Below, piece by piece: positions 22,943 to 35,183 of a stretch of 64,000 nucleotides of DNA (position 1 is the first letter of the stretch; every line of letters begins with the position of its first letter). The position numbers were made by a program, and so were the translations under genes. The notes below the pieces were generated by a model. That model was not told the DNA's origin, made no database searches, and saw only the letters and a program-made list of their open reading frames with translations. Where the stretch lies: contig CM055312.2 of assembly GCA_029255685.2 (NCBI GenBank), positions 10,564,649 to 10,628,648 of the forward strand, given 5' to 3'. Source of the DNA: Silene conica. Taxonomy: Eukaryota > Streptophyta > Magnoliopsida > Caryophyllales > Caryophyllaceae.

Positions 22943-24224
22943 TGTAATACCTCGAATTTTCGTTACGATTTTTTTTTATATAGTGGGTACACGACCAAGC
23001 GAAGGGGTTTATAAATTGGTTGTTTTAGTTATTTGTATTCGTTTTAGGTGGAGAGTTTTGGTCTTCGGTGGGGCTTGTAAGGGGGATCTATCCATCCTAG
23101 TTTGATATTTGTAGTAAGTTGTTGGTGGGGCTCGAACTAGGGATCTAGTGAAGCTTGGCCATGGGCCTCGAAATCAGTGTAAACAGCCCACCCTCACGTT
23201 GTGAACACAAACAAAACCTCACAACTTAGCTCTGCCGCCTTATAAGAAGGTTGTCGACACCTTATCTGACCTAGCTACAAACCCTAAACCTACCTTACTC
23301 CACTCAGCCGACACCACACTCCAAGAAGGTCAGATCTTCACGGTGGTTAGACCTTGCCTGAACCCTTCGATTTAGACCGTAAAACAGGTATGCGCAGCCT
23401 GTGTTAACTCGTTGTTTTATGGTTGGTTTTCTTGTAATTGTTAATGTTTTCGAAAATGGGTTTGAGTGTCGGGTTTGGGTTCGTTCTGTGTTGGTTGTGT
23501 TGCTAGTATATGGAGGATGGTCAGGGGGTTGGTTTGGGTGTTTGTTTGTGTCTCAGGTGGTGTCGACAGGGGTGTTTATCACCCCTGGTTACAGCCGTTA
23601 CGGTTTTGGGATGTCGGGTTTGGGGTTGTGTTGTCTTTCGTGCCACTGTAGTGATACAAGAAGTAGTCGTGGGTGGTGGTTCACGTCAAGGGTGAGTCAG
23701 GGGGTGGACTAGGAGTGGTTGTGGTGATAAGGAGTGTGTCGTATAGCGGCAAAGGGGGTTGTTGTCATGGTGGTTCTGGGGAGAACAGAGGAGCGAAGTG
23801 CTGGTAGTCGGTTGGGTGTTGTTTAGATTGGTTTGGGGGTGGTACCACCGATGACTAGGGGGAGGTCGGTGCGGTGGTACCACCACGGTCAGATGGTTCA
23901 GGTATAGGGGTGTTTTTGGGTGGCAGTCACGGTGGTGCTGGTGGCGTGTAGGACTGTCGAACAGGGTCTGTTTCAGGGGGTTCTGGGAACGGTGGTTGCA
24001 GGTCATGTCGGAGTTATGGGTCAGGTCTGACTCATCGGCGGTCGGGGATGGAGTTCCTGGTGTCGTGGGGTTGGAGTGCAACCAGTGGTGTCGGGTAGTG
24101 GTAGTGGTTGGTGTTCGAGGTGGCTGGGGGTGGTCGTGCGAAGGGTTGGAAGTCACGGGTTGGCTGTTGGGTGTTTCGTGTATTGTTGATTGTTTTATTG
24201 TCTTTATTGTTTTATTATTACTTC

Positions 24225-24258
<34 letters not shown>

Positions 24259-25272
24259 ATTACTATTATTATTTTACTTATTATTATTATTGTTTGGTTT
24301 GAAATGAATATTATTTATGGCAAATATATTAATATTTATGGTGAAGAATATTACTTATTAAGGAAATGATTTTGGGCATTTAATGTAGGATATGGTATTT
24401 ATGCACATTTTAAATAATTTGAATTTCGAACCAAGGTTGCTATTTTTGGAAGCTGCTATATATAGAAAGTTACTATAAATGGAAATGTGTATACGTATTA
24501 CGAGAGTAGGAAGTTTATTAATTAAGTAATATACTTTTAGGTGGAAGTTTTCGTGTGGAGCACTTTTGAGAACAGTTGTTCACTTTGCCATTTTCTTCTG
24601 CAGTTACGAGGTAGGGGAAAGTACTGGTTATAATAATGTGTTATCTATTCTCAGTTGGCATTAAGCATGTTTGCTACCTAATATCATGTGATCATTGTAT
24701 TGAGTTGTTATCTTATTCTGTGTTATCATACGATGTGAATATATATATAATGGGCCTTGTGGTATGGAGTTGGATCGGTGCGGAGTATATATATGGAGTT
24801 GGATCGGTGCGGAGTATATATGGCGTTGGATCGGTGCGGAGTATATATGGTGTTGGATCGGTGCGGAGTTTATTGGCGTTGGATCGGTGCGGAGTTTATT
24901 AATTATATTTGTTATGTTATTCTTTACCTACTCAACCTTGTGGTTGACCCTGTGTATTCGTGATCACCTGTGATGAACCAATTTTGGGGAGCAGAATGAC
25001 AGGTGCTGAGACTAAGGGGGAGCTAAGGGAGGAAGAGCTTGGATCCGGACCAGTTTAGATGTCTAGATCGCCTTAGTCAGTTTAGTTGAGTTGTACTTTA
25101 TTTATGTTGTCAAGACTTTTGGTTACGGATGTAAGGACAAACTTGAGTTAATTGCTATTTAAAGTACTGTTTATCTTCCTTTGTATCTACTGCCTCGGGA
25201 AACCGGGATGGTAACATCTTTATTTATCTGAGGAGTCCTAGTACAGGCCCTTAAATAAATGGGGGTGTTACA
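22943..25272 (+). repeat. 3' LTR of Tekay chromovirus (2330 bp)
   Basis: Partner of 15298-17618. It starts TGTAATACC and ends GTGTTACA, followed by the target duplication GAAAG. It holds the same tandem array (24765-24900). Confidence 0.97.
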
Positions 25273-25277
25273 GAAAG

Positions 25278-26195
25278 AAAAAGGAGAAACAACCGAAGAC
25301 GAGCAACAGCGAGTCTGGTCGACCGACCTCTGATGCCAGTCGGTCGACCACGGAGCAGATTCCGAAAACTCCTGATGTACAGGAAATCGGTCGACCGACC
25401 GAGGATGAGGGTCGACCGACCACAGATGCTGAACAGACGGAAGCCTTCAGACCTGAAATGCCAGACAACCTAAGGGACTTCCTATTCCGGGGTGACAAGA
25501 CCCCCAAATTTTTGAGGAGGGCTGCAAATGCTGAAAGTTCCGCCCTTCCTTATCCGGAGAGACTCGTACCGACTAAGGAACAGGTATCATTTGATAAGTT
25601 TAAAGACGTTATTCGTTCATTAAATGTTCAAGTACCGTTTTTAGAATTAGTTCAACAAGTTCCTGCATATCTAAAGTTCATGAGACAACTTTTATCACGA
25701 AAGCGGTCTCTAGATAAAGTTGAGTCGGTAGCCCTTACCGAAGAGTCCTCCAGTTTTCTGTCCCATGTTATTGCCCCTCATAAGCTAGAGGACCCTGGGA
25801 GTTTTTCTGTACCTTACAACATAGGGACCTTTCCAGTTAAAAAGGCCTTATGTGACCTAGGGGCTAGCATTAGTGTTATGCCCTTGAGCATGGCCTTGAA
25901 GCTAGGAATGACCAATTTTGCAGTAACTAGTATGACTGTCCAAATGGCCGACCGTACATCTATGGAACCCATAGGGGTGTTAGAAAACATCCCTGTGCGC
26001 ATTGACAGGTTTTTCTTCCCAGTAGACTTTGTAGTCTTGGACATCCCTGAGGATGCCCATATACCTATTATACTAGGGAGACCATTCCTTCACACCGCAG
26101 GAGCCATCATTGATGTGGGTAGTGGGACTTTGACCTTCAAGGTGAGAAACATTTTATTATCTATGGTCTATCTTATAGGAAGAATGATGCAATGA
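25278..26195 (+). pseudogene. Athila-type gag-protease linker and aspartic protease
   Basis: If the Tekay insertion is removed with one copy of GAAAG, the frame containing SLRSGAKVGGENAGGK reads straight on at 25278 and stays open into the protease; the first ATG after the insertion is at 25458. The protease motif is CDLGASISVMPLS, the Athila form of the aspartic active site (DLGAS), with the later IILGRPFLHTAGAIIDV. The linker is unusual: it contains the words GRPT and SRST, which are the translation of the GGTCGACCGACC palindromes at 25319-25350 and 25389-25421. Near 26143 the coding sense shifts to another frame (HFIIYGLSYRKNDAM), so the C-terminus is broken. Confidence 0.82.
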
Positions 26196-26608
26196 CCCCT
26201 ATCACTTGTAATGCTATTGCTTCTGAAAAGAAGTATAAGGTCATCACCACTTCTCCTACTTTGTTACCTACACCTATACCTGTTTTTACACCTCCGCCCC
26301 AGATTGGGAGCAATATGGAGGATGCTTCTGTTTTACCCAATGTAGGAATTGGTTTGGGGAAGCCCATGATGAAGGACGTCGTCGTGCAAAGAGGTGGACT
26401 AGGGATCCTAAGCTACAAGGAAGATGAGGATCCGGACGTGGTTGATGAGAAGGACAAGAGAAGAAGAAGAGGAGAGAAAGAGAAGAGTCCGTCGCATATG
26501 CTTTGCGACGGAGAGGAGACGTGTTTGGCCATTCAAACAAACACGGTGAAGACTACGGCATATAGCCAAAAGCCGTGGTCTGAGATTTTCCGCATCTTTA
26601 GCGGATAG
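26192..26608 (+). pseudogene. Frame after the Athila protease; no reverse transcriptase
   Basis: This frame continues the protease region after a frameshift and ends at a stop at 26608. It starts with a Pro/Thr-rich segment and turns Lys/Arg/Glu-rich. In full Athila elements reverse transcriptase should follow; I see none of its motifs here or downstream. The DNA includes a perfect hairpin (26489-26511, arms CCGTCGCA and TGCGACGG). Confidence 0.5.
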
Positions 26609-28290
26609 TTGTTTCAGTTTTAAGCTCTTAAGACAATTTATTTTCTGTTTTGTTAAGACTTTTTAGTTTTGTTTGCTTTAAGTTTTAGAACAATTTTCGT
26701 TTTTGTTGCGTGGTTGAGACAGTTGGACTTGGTTCTGGATTTTTGCGCATGTTTGGGCGCATGTATAATGATTTTCAGGCTTGGGGAAGAATAACTTGGT
26801 TGATACAAGTTATTTCCGAAGAAAAGAAGGCCACCGTACAGGAAGATGGTCGACCGACCAGCAACACCAGTCGGTCGACCAGATCCCTGCAGTTCAGAAA
26901 TTCCTGTAGTCTGCAGATTGGTCGGTCGACCAGGAAAGAAGGTCGATCGACCTGTCTACCTGTTACAGCGTGTCCGTGTTTTCCTTGGGAAGCATGCAAA
27001 CGTCATAAGGGAGTTCCTTTCCCTTTTCTTTCCTATTTGCTTCCACTTTTCTTCTTCTATTTTCAAACCTTCAAATTCATTATATATATCACCCAAAACA
27101 TGTTTAATCCCCGAAAAAGGTCTTCCTTTGTTTGACTTTTTCAGGTACTTGGAGTGGCACTGCTGGCCACCAAAACCTCCCAGCTTACGCTGGTTTGGGG
27201 AGGTTTCTCATGCGCTTGAAAATCTAGTGAGTTCTTTCCTTTTTCCTTGGTTTTACCTTTTGCATTTTTCTTAATTTTCTGAAACTTTTACTTAGGCTAA
27301 TGCACAATGGGGACATTGTGCGGGTTGGTTTGGGGAATGGTTTCGTGTCACATGCATTGTTCCATTGCATTTTGTCACACGTTTATTGCATTTCTGTATT
27401 GCATTGCTTTTCTTTATTTCCCTTGCATATACAAAATCCAAAAAAAATAGAAAAATTTCAAAAAAATGCACGTTTAATTTAGCATATAGGTCGAGTCGGA
27501 ACGAGAGTATTTCAAGGATGATCTTTGCTATCTTACATGTTTATGCCTTTACCTTGCCTCGTCAACTTGTTTTAGTATACGAGTCTTTTGCATATCTACG
27601 AGTTTTTGTTAACTTGTTATCTTGAGACTTGACTTATACCTTGGCAACCTCCTATACATTCTGAGTTTTAGAGCCTTATTACTGGTTTCATTCTTAAACC
27701 AGTTGTCTAGGATGTGAGTAGTACTCCCCTTGGAACATTTTACATCAATATGCATAAACATGAACTTGAATTGCTATGCACTTGTTTTACTATCTCGTTT
27801 TGTGAGTCTTGGTACGTGCATTTGGGATCCCTTTTCTCTTATTTACCCATAAGCCTTACATAGCCAAAATTGCCTTTTTATTCCCCCAAAACTATATCCT
27901 ATACTTAGCCTACCCTTCCAAGCTAGTATTTGTGGTCTTTGGTTTATTTTTTGAGGCATCTTGGTTTGTATGATATCTTGAGCAAAAAGAGGAAAGAAAG
28001 AAAGAAAAAGAAAGAAAAGAAAAAGAAAGAAAAGAAAAAGAACAGAAAAAATCAGAAAAAGAAAGAAAGAAAAGAAAAACGGAAAAAAAAATCAAAAACG
28101 TACGGAAGTCAGTCGACCGACCGCACCCTCAGGTCGGTCGACCAACTGACAGGGTCAGAATTCAAAAAAAAAAATTCGTTCTGAATCCCTTTCTTTTATA
28201 TGTTATCACTCCCGTACTTCATTCAAAAATATTTGGGAGTCCTTTCTTATTTATAATGTGAGAGTTGTGCTACAAAAGAGCACTTCTATA
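26609..28290 (+). other. Athila 3' non-coding region
   Basis: I find no coding frame worth calling. It carries palindrome pairs at 26848-26880, 26930-26952 and 28111-28143, a purine-rich GAAA/AAAAG microsatellite at about 27987-28092, and a long untranslated stretch rich in T. Confidence 0.7.
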
Positions 28291-29497
28291 TCTATATATA
28301 ATATTAAAAGGCATGTTGAGTACCTTATTGTCAAGTATTTCAATTTTCTAGCATGTTATGATGCCACATCACCTCACAACCAATTACTAAACTACCCTTC
28401 TACATACACATAAATTTTATTAATATTTAGTACAATAAATGTTATTATATCATCATTATTCTTAAATTAATTGTGCATATAATATATACTCCGTATTTTA
28501 TTAGTTAATGATCTAATATTTACAAATTCTAATTCAAGTTTCATATTTTTTTAATTAAAATTGACATTTTAGTTGATTGTTTTTGTACTAAAGCATGTTA
28601 ATAAAATAATTAAGGTCCTAAAAGGTAACATAAATAGAAAAAATATTATCACATGTCAACCTTATATAAGAAATCTATCTATCTATACAATATTATAAAA
28701 AAATAAATGCATGTTAAGGGATACTACATGCCATGTTGCACCTTTTCGACATATGATAAATAATTCCACACTTTTCCTTTTGTAAATTAAAATCGATTGA
28801 GAATTACCAAATGCTCAAAGTTGTTAATTTTTTCCCGTCTACTTTATGATTTTGTGGACATATAATTTCATGCGTTTTCTGACATATAGTATTTTTATTT
28901 GTAGGGTTCATTCGTGTACAATTTATAAAGTATTCGTAGCACATGACAACATCATAAAATGGATGTGAGATAGTCGAAACACTAGCTAAGTATCCGTCTT
29001 TCGTGAATATTTTGATATATTTTTGTTATAATATGAATATTTGAGTTTTTGATTTTCTCCAAAGTTCATTATTTGGTAATTGTTGTATGTACAAAACAAT
29101 ATTTTTTTTCCCTTTCCATGAGGTAGCAATAAGGAAAAAATATAGCGAAATATGGAATAGAGCTTGCAAATGAAAAACTATGTATGAAACATGCAAGAGT
29201 AGGCGAGTAGATGAGTTTGAAAGAGAAACAGTTGTGCGAAGAAACGAGTCCAAACCAATCCAGTGTCCTTTTGATGTTACGTAGCTCATTGCATAGTGTA
29301 GTATTCTCTAAAGGGTGACCTACAAATTAGAGATAGCAACAACTTTTACAATATCGCCCGCTTTCACCTTATGGTGTTCATGCGTTTTTGTCCCCGAGCT
29401 CAAAAAGCATCATTTCTCCTATCTCGCCATACATTACTTTTAATAAAACAAATGATGTCTATAACAAGCCCGTGATTTTCACGGGGGACAGAACTAG
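28291..29497 (+). mobile_element. Non-autonomous Helitron (about 1.2 kb)
   Basis: The 5' end is TCTATATATAATATTAAAAG after an A; the 3' end is CTAG at 29494-29497 before a T, the Helitron A/T target. A hairpin CCCGTGA-TTT-TCACGGG lies at 29469-29485, nine bases before the CTAG, the usual Helitron terminator. There is no Rep/helicase frame and no clear gene fragment inside; it is AT-rich throughout. Confidence 0.8.
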
Positions 29498-30018
29498 TTC
29501 TTAATATCAAAAGTCGTGAAATATGTTGATGGGAATCGGTTTTACTAGCTTGGCTACTAACCCCACATGTCCAAAAACATCTTAACCCCTTTCTACCTTT
29601 CACCTCACATATCTTTCATTACTTCAAATTGCATGTGCCCAAGTCACTTGATGAGTATACGTAAACATAGTTGTGGAATTCTTGTTCATGTTAGATTGCA
29701 GGCATGTTTCCATGGGTCGAAGTTAGGTGAGTGTCTTTACAATATACTTCTTTATATCTTTTAAATATATTCACCCTTTGCTTCATGAGTGTCTCGAGCG
29801 TACCGCGAGAGTCCATGGTATAAAGTCTCTATGGTCTTTATTTTTGCAAGTTTGACGACCCTATAACTCGTTTGCATGATTTGAATACTTTCTCAATTTT
29901 GTACTTGGCATTGGTTTAGGCTTACATGTAAATTTCGCTCTGATATTGAAATCGTTCCATTAGTTAAGATCGAGTCTATTTCTTGCTTGAGGGCAAGCAA
30001 GGTTTGGTTTGGGGAATT
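29498..30018 (+). other. Athila 3' non-coding tail with polypurine tract
   Basis: No frame is supported. It ends with the purine-rich GGTTTGGGGAATT next to the 3' LTR, the likely polypurine tract. Confidence 0.65.
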
Positions 30019-31521
30019 TGATGCGTGTCTATTTTATGATATTTTACATCTATTTTTACACGCATTTTGTCGCTCATTTACTATGTCTTAGCCTTTATTT
30101 CCCAACAATTGTCTACTTTCGTATTTTTATGCTCTTTTGCAGAATTATGCGGAAAAGGGACGATTTTATACCAAATTTATGCCCTCGGGATTTTTCATGA
30201 CCAAGGAACGTGGACAAGTCAACTCGAAGCGCGAACCGAGTACCACGATGTCAAACCGAGAAGAAATCGAGACTGACCTACAGGAAAGTAGGTCGACCGA
30301 CCTACTACTCTGGTCGGTCGACTTGAGGACTGCTATAAAAAGATCAGAAGTCCACCAAGCCCGACAAGAGGTCGACCGACCTCATCACATGGTCGGTCGA
30401 CCACAGCGCAGTCTCAGAATTTTCCGCAAAGCCCAATCGCGTGATTAGGTCATTAAGAGACTTATGTTTTTCGCCTATTTAAGCTAATCTCAGGATTAGG
30501 GTTAAACATCTTTGATCTATCAAGTTCTCTATCTAGTTTTAATCTTTCAATTATCTTTAAACACTTTTCTTTAAGTTTTACTCATTGTAATCATCAATCT
30601 TTGCGGGGGATTCAATAAAGTTTGTTCTTTTCTACCTTAATCCTTGTTTCCGGTAATTCTCTTCTTAATTACAGTTTCATTATTGTTATTTTAGAATTGC
30701 TTGCATCCGGGTTAAGTTAGAATCCCAAAGCCTTTATTGTTATTGCATGCTTAGATTAATGATCGCCATGAATTCCCTTTTCATTGATATTATTGTTGTT
30801 ATTTCAGTTTTCATGAGTAGCTAAATTACATATGTTAGGATGTAGGGAGTAAATAACGTAGATGGTGCGAATCCCGAGACAGACTGTAGCAGCGCCTTGG
30901 TCGGCCGACCAGCCTAACTAGTCGGTCGACTGAGGTGTTGGTCGACCGACTGGACTAGCTGGTCGGTCGACCGACGCGCGTATGTTTTCAGACCGTTTTT
31001 CTTCGTAGACTATAATAACCTACCCAAGATTGAGAGATACGGGAAGGGCATTGGTTTACACTTTAAGACGGCTAGGTTACTTAAGACTGAAAGGTATGTG
31101 ACCTAGAATTTAGGAATCACCCTTATTGTTGACACCCAATAATTGTGAGACCTAGTAACTAATAGCATAGGCCGAAAGGAGCTATTAGGTACCATAGACC
31201 GAAAGGATAGTTACACCCCTTACGCGACTGCAATACATGTTGACTTAGGATTTACACCATCGTAGCTATTTACTACCCGAACATCCTAGCATCTTTTTTT
31301 ATTATAAGTTTTATTTCATTCTTATTTTCTTGTTTTATTGTCTTTTATTCTAGACTTAGTGACAACCAATTCAAACCTCCTAAATTGTTACCCTAAAGAC
31401 ATTGACCTTAAACAATAAACACTCCCCACCTCTCTGTGGTTCGACCCTTGACTTACGCTATCTATAGTTAAAGTTTAGGAATTATAGATTTTATCTTTGA
31501 TACCCTCAACGACGGGTATCA
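30019..31521 (+). repeat. 3' LTR of Athila-type element (1503 bp)
   Basis: It runs from TGATGCGTG to GGGTATCA and is the partner of 12046-13593. A 45-bp stretch present in the left LTR (around 13031-13090) is missing here; the lost piece is bounded by short repeats of the form ACCTAC. The palindrome clusters are kept. Confidence 0.95.
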
Positions 31522-31588
31522 CAAAGGTGATGTGCGTTGGTAAACGTGAAAAAAGAAATTTATAGTGTTAATTTGAATGGAATGGATA

Positions 31589-32104
31589 TATAATTGGTAT
31601 AATAATCGGTGAAAACTTATTGATGTCATATCTCATATTTTCACTCAATCATTTATATACTTTTATTTAATTTTTTATCGGTGACAACTTCGAATGTAAG
31701 TATATTAAATTCGTCTTATAAGTTTTAAAAATCCTTAGCTAAAAAATATGAGCAAAATTCTTAAATAATAAAACCGATGTAGTCGGGCATTAGGTGAGTA
31801 TATATGCCGCAAACTCTACCCTACCGCAAGACCCATCGCTGGACGAATTTGTGTACTTGTACCCCTTCACATATGCTCTACCATACCCACCCGAACGGGA
31901 GAGGGTGCAATGCGACACCCATTGTACCGTCTCAATACGATTCTTATTTCTTTTTTTTACCATAATCACATTATACATAATCCAAAAAATTTAAATTTTA
32001 AGGTACATTTGAAAAATATGTATCACAATGCTTTAAGGCCTATACATCTTCAAGATATTTTACAAATATTTTTAACACTAATACACAATAATCTTCGTGC
32101 AAGT
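31589..32104. other. Non-coding intergenic DNA
   Basis: AT-rich DNA with a GC-richer island at 31780-31935 that has no convincing frame. I see no gene or clear repeat boundary. Confidence 0.4.
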
Positions 32105-35100
32105 TTTAAAAACGATAAATATAACATCCCTTATTTTGTAAACCTTATTTTAAGTTATTTAAAGTAATTTCGGAATTTAATATATTTTATTTAATGAAAA
32201 TATCTCATAGTTCTGACTTAAGATTTAAATAAGCGTAAGTTGTAAAATGTTCACTTGGCAACTCGTTTCATTTAAACCCGAGTCATTTACTTAAATCTCG
32301 TCTCATCAAATAGAATAAAAGCTAAGTGAGGAAACTTCCTAGTCATTTCCTCATAAACCTCATACTTGTTCATCAAGTTCTCAAATCAAAAGAAAACAGA
32401 AAAACTTCATCTTCTCCATTTCCACTTTCACAAAATTCACCAGCAATTTGTTCATCCCGACTTCATTTCTTCTCCGTTTGAGGTAAGATTTTCTCCATCG
32501 CGTTCCTCATCTCAAGCCCGTTCTTTCTACCTCTTTCACTTTCTATTTCGTTCGAATCAATTTTTGGGCTGTTTTGTGTATAATTCGAAAACAGTCTCTA
32601 ATCCTTATTTTTATGTTGTTTTAAGGTGAGAATTTAGAGTATTGTGACAAGGATTCATATATCATTAAAGAAATTTTGGAGGAAGACGCTTAAACAGGTG
32701 ACAATGATGAGAAAGACTCGACTTGTTGTTATTTTCATGTAATGTGTGTTTATGTGTGTGATTTTGGGTACATTATAGTAAAACCTCCACATGCATTCAC
32801 AACACATCACCCCAAGATGTAGTATACTTATGAAACACAATAAAACAGTGACCTAAACTCGATCAACAGTTCTACTATTCCACTTCTAAGACTCCACTCA
32901 ACCCTTAACCAGTTTCGGAAACCATTTAAGGTGAGAGTCGGTTTCCCTTCCGGTTGCCCGGCCGGAGGGTCTTTCTCCTCAAACCGATTTCCGAACCCGG
33001 TGTAAGAGCCGTCCAAACTTCTTGGACTTCAAACAAGCATATCATTCATATGAATATACAACCAAGCATCCAATACCAATTAATCTTAGCATGTAATTCA
33101 AGGCAACGAATAATATGAACACTTGCGACTTATGTAATTCAACCCATACATTAACATGTGAATTAGTATCGGAACTCAATAAGAACTTATATCAAATACC
33201 ATCAAATAGGTTCATATAAATAAGTTTACAACTTCCCAATATACATATTAGATAGGTTACTACTCAAATGATATTTTATTTCGCGATAAAACAACGGATG
33301 ACTATTTAATACAAATCATGCGATTAATTAACATAGAACGAATGTAAATTCGATTAATGAGTCTCATATTAAATAAATATACATCTCAAACCAATTATAT
33401 GAGCCTCTCAACATGATAAATTATGCTAAGACTCCTAACAAGCAAATCCCCAAAGGCTAACTATCTTCATACAACAATTTCTACCAACAACTCCTTACGA
33501 GCTAATCGACTCGAGACGGATAACCACGCTTCTTATGATGACTTACCTAGCTCCTATATACATTTAAAACCAAGTATATATACCACCAAACATTACTTAA
33601 AACATCCTAAAACAATTGGGAAACAAACACCCAAAACAGCCGTAAAACAATTAAACGAGCAGAAACTACAATGGTTTTTGCGCAGCCTGCACAAGGGGGG
33701 GGGAGCTGCGCATGGGGATGCGCAGCCTGCGCGTGGGAGGCACATCCTGCGCCCAAGCACGGGCCAGGTCTGTTCTCGCGTGTTTCCTGCAATTTGCCAA
33801 TTCACTCTATTCTTCGACAAGCACTTCTAAACCATGATTTCTAGCATAAATTCTATACTATCAGCACATAATAACCCATAGCAATCCCAAGTGGTATTCT
33901 TATTCCATCTTAAACATAATCTAACAAGAGATCAACACAAGTTTCATCAATTGCTCAAAAACCCAAATTGCGACGGATATACAAAACTCATCCAAAAACC
34001 ATTGTAATCACCATAATAACATCATATAACATTCTGAAATCACTCTAATAACATCATCAATGCATCCTTAAACTTTAATGCGTTGTTATATGACTCTTGT
34101 TCTCACCATGACTGTGATATGTCGTGGTATGACCGTTGATAGTGTGTTTCCGGTAAGGTTTCAAATCGTCCGCCCGACTTAGAGGGTATCTCGTTCCTAG
34201 CTAGTTTGAGTCTTGGAGGTGTTTTTGGACACTTGTCGAATCGAGGAAGGATTATACCAGATTTAGACTAGGACCGTATATAGTTTTGTCGTCCTACTAG
34301 GGGATAGTATACGCTGAGACTAAGTAGACATGATGTTGTTGTATAATGGAGTCGTCATATGTCATCTTCCATGTTTGTGATGATTGTTTGTATCTAACTT
34401 GCCTGCGTTATGGTACAGTGTTAGATACTGCTGAATATGTGTATTAGTTAGACCTGAGTTATGGTTTATGAGCTAAACACTATGTTGGTGAATGTGAAAA
34501 TATGCTATGTTTGGTTATGTCTTAAGTTGACCGCTGAACCTTCATAGTTAGTGTTTGTGAATGTGAATACTTATATACTATGTTTGGTTATGTCTTAAGT
34601 TGACCTATGAACCTTCATGGATGATGAATGTGATAGTGAAAGTACGTGTATGCTTATATGGATGATATATATGAGTGAGACATGTTATATTTGAGGATAG
34701 TGAATGTAAGATGATGTTTATTGAGTTTTGTACTTCATATATTGTGGTTATGATTGGAGTATGCAGTTTGGAGGGTTTACTCGTATTCATATGTTATGTG
34801 TTTGTGGCAACAAGTGGCTAGGAGCATCTCTAGTCACTCCCCACTGACTGTGGCGCACATGTTTCATGTGTGTAGTTTTGAGCAGGTGTTACTGGGGGTT
34901 TCACATGAGGCTAGCAAGCGATGATCCGTCATCGAATGTCACTTAACCGATTCGTTAGCTAGGCCTTTACTTTTGATACAGTTTTGGTCCCCGTAGGGAT
35001 ATGTTATCCCGGGCTGTGTTTGTATTTTAATACTTAAGTACTTAGTTATGTTTTAGTTTATTTCCGCATTTCAGTTTGTAGTAGGACGCCTCGTATGTTT

Positions 35101-35183
35101 AGTTATGCTAGAAAGTTTTAAATTTCCCGTATTTTTGGCATGTTTGTTTGTTTATCTTTTTCGCTGCCGCGAGGGGTTTTACA
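32105..35183 (+). repeat. Degenerate long LTR region, probably chromoviral
   Basis: The left part contains ATAACATCCC, as chromoviral LTRs often begin; the right part ends GAGGGGTTTTACA at about 35183. The segment 34910-35100 is related to the complement of 40640-40760, so it is a repeated LTR-like sequence. No gag or pol frames are present, which suggests solo or rearranged LTRs. A GC-rich block at 33676-33760 repeats the word GCGCAGCCTGCGC in palindromic forms. Confidence 0.4.

Larger units (their letters stand above)
15298..25272 (+). mobile_element. Young Tekay-type chromovirus (Ty3/gypsy)
   Basis: This 9975-bp element has 2.3-kb LTRs, a tRNA-iMet primer site, gag, protease, reverse transcriptase, RNase H, integrase and a C-terminal chromodomain-like region, the order and LTR size typical of the Del/Tekay clade. 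LTR divergence of about 0.35% against about 2% for the host Athila agrees with the nesting order. The insertion point lies just after the LRSG motif of the Athila gag-protease linker. A single-base loss appears to separate gag from pol. Confidence 0.95.
12046..31521 (+). mobile_element. Athila-type Ty3/gypsy element, non-autonomous, carrying nested insertions
   Basis: Between two 1.5-kb LTRs there is an Athila-type primer site, a gag frame, the LRSG linker and an Athila-type protease, all plus strand. After the protease I find no reverse transcriptase, RNase H or integrase before the polypurine tract. Removing the Tekay and the Helitron leaves about 8.3 kb. Flanks AAAAG (12041-12045) and CAAAG (31522-31526) are a probable 5-bp target duplication with one change. 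Gag and protease carry a stop and frameshifts, so this copy cannot make its own proteins and would depend on a related autonomous element. Confidence 0.88.
11284..31586. mobile_element. Stowaway-like MITE split by hAT and Athila insertions
   Basis: The left end is TA then CTCCCTCCATTCAAAT (from 11284). The right end, read in reverse complement from 31586, gives TCCATTCCATTCAAAT followed by a similar run (CACTATAAATTTCTTTTTT against AACTACAAATTTCTCTTTT). TA dinucleotides flank both ends (11282-11283 and 31587-31588), the Stowaway target site. The MITE pieces are 11284-11291, 11832-12045 and 31527-31586, about 280 bp in all; everything else in the interval is later insertion. Confidence 0.75.

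Noticed and set aside
27930..28184. Lys/Glu-rich frame
   Set aside because: It is the translation of a GAAA/AAAAG microsatellite in the Athila 3' non-coding region.
33423..33830. Frames on both strands with Cys, His and Gly-rich ends
   Set aside because: They run over a GC-rich palindromic block of a degenerate LTR; no start context and no domain.
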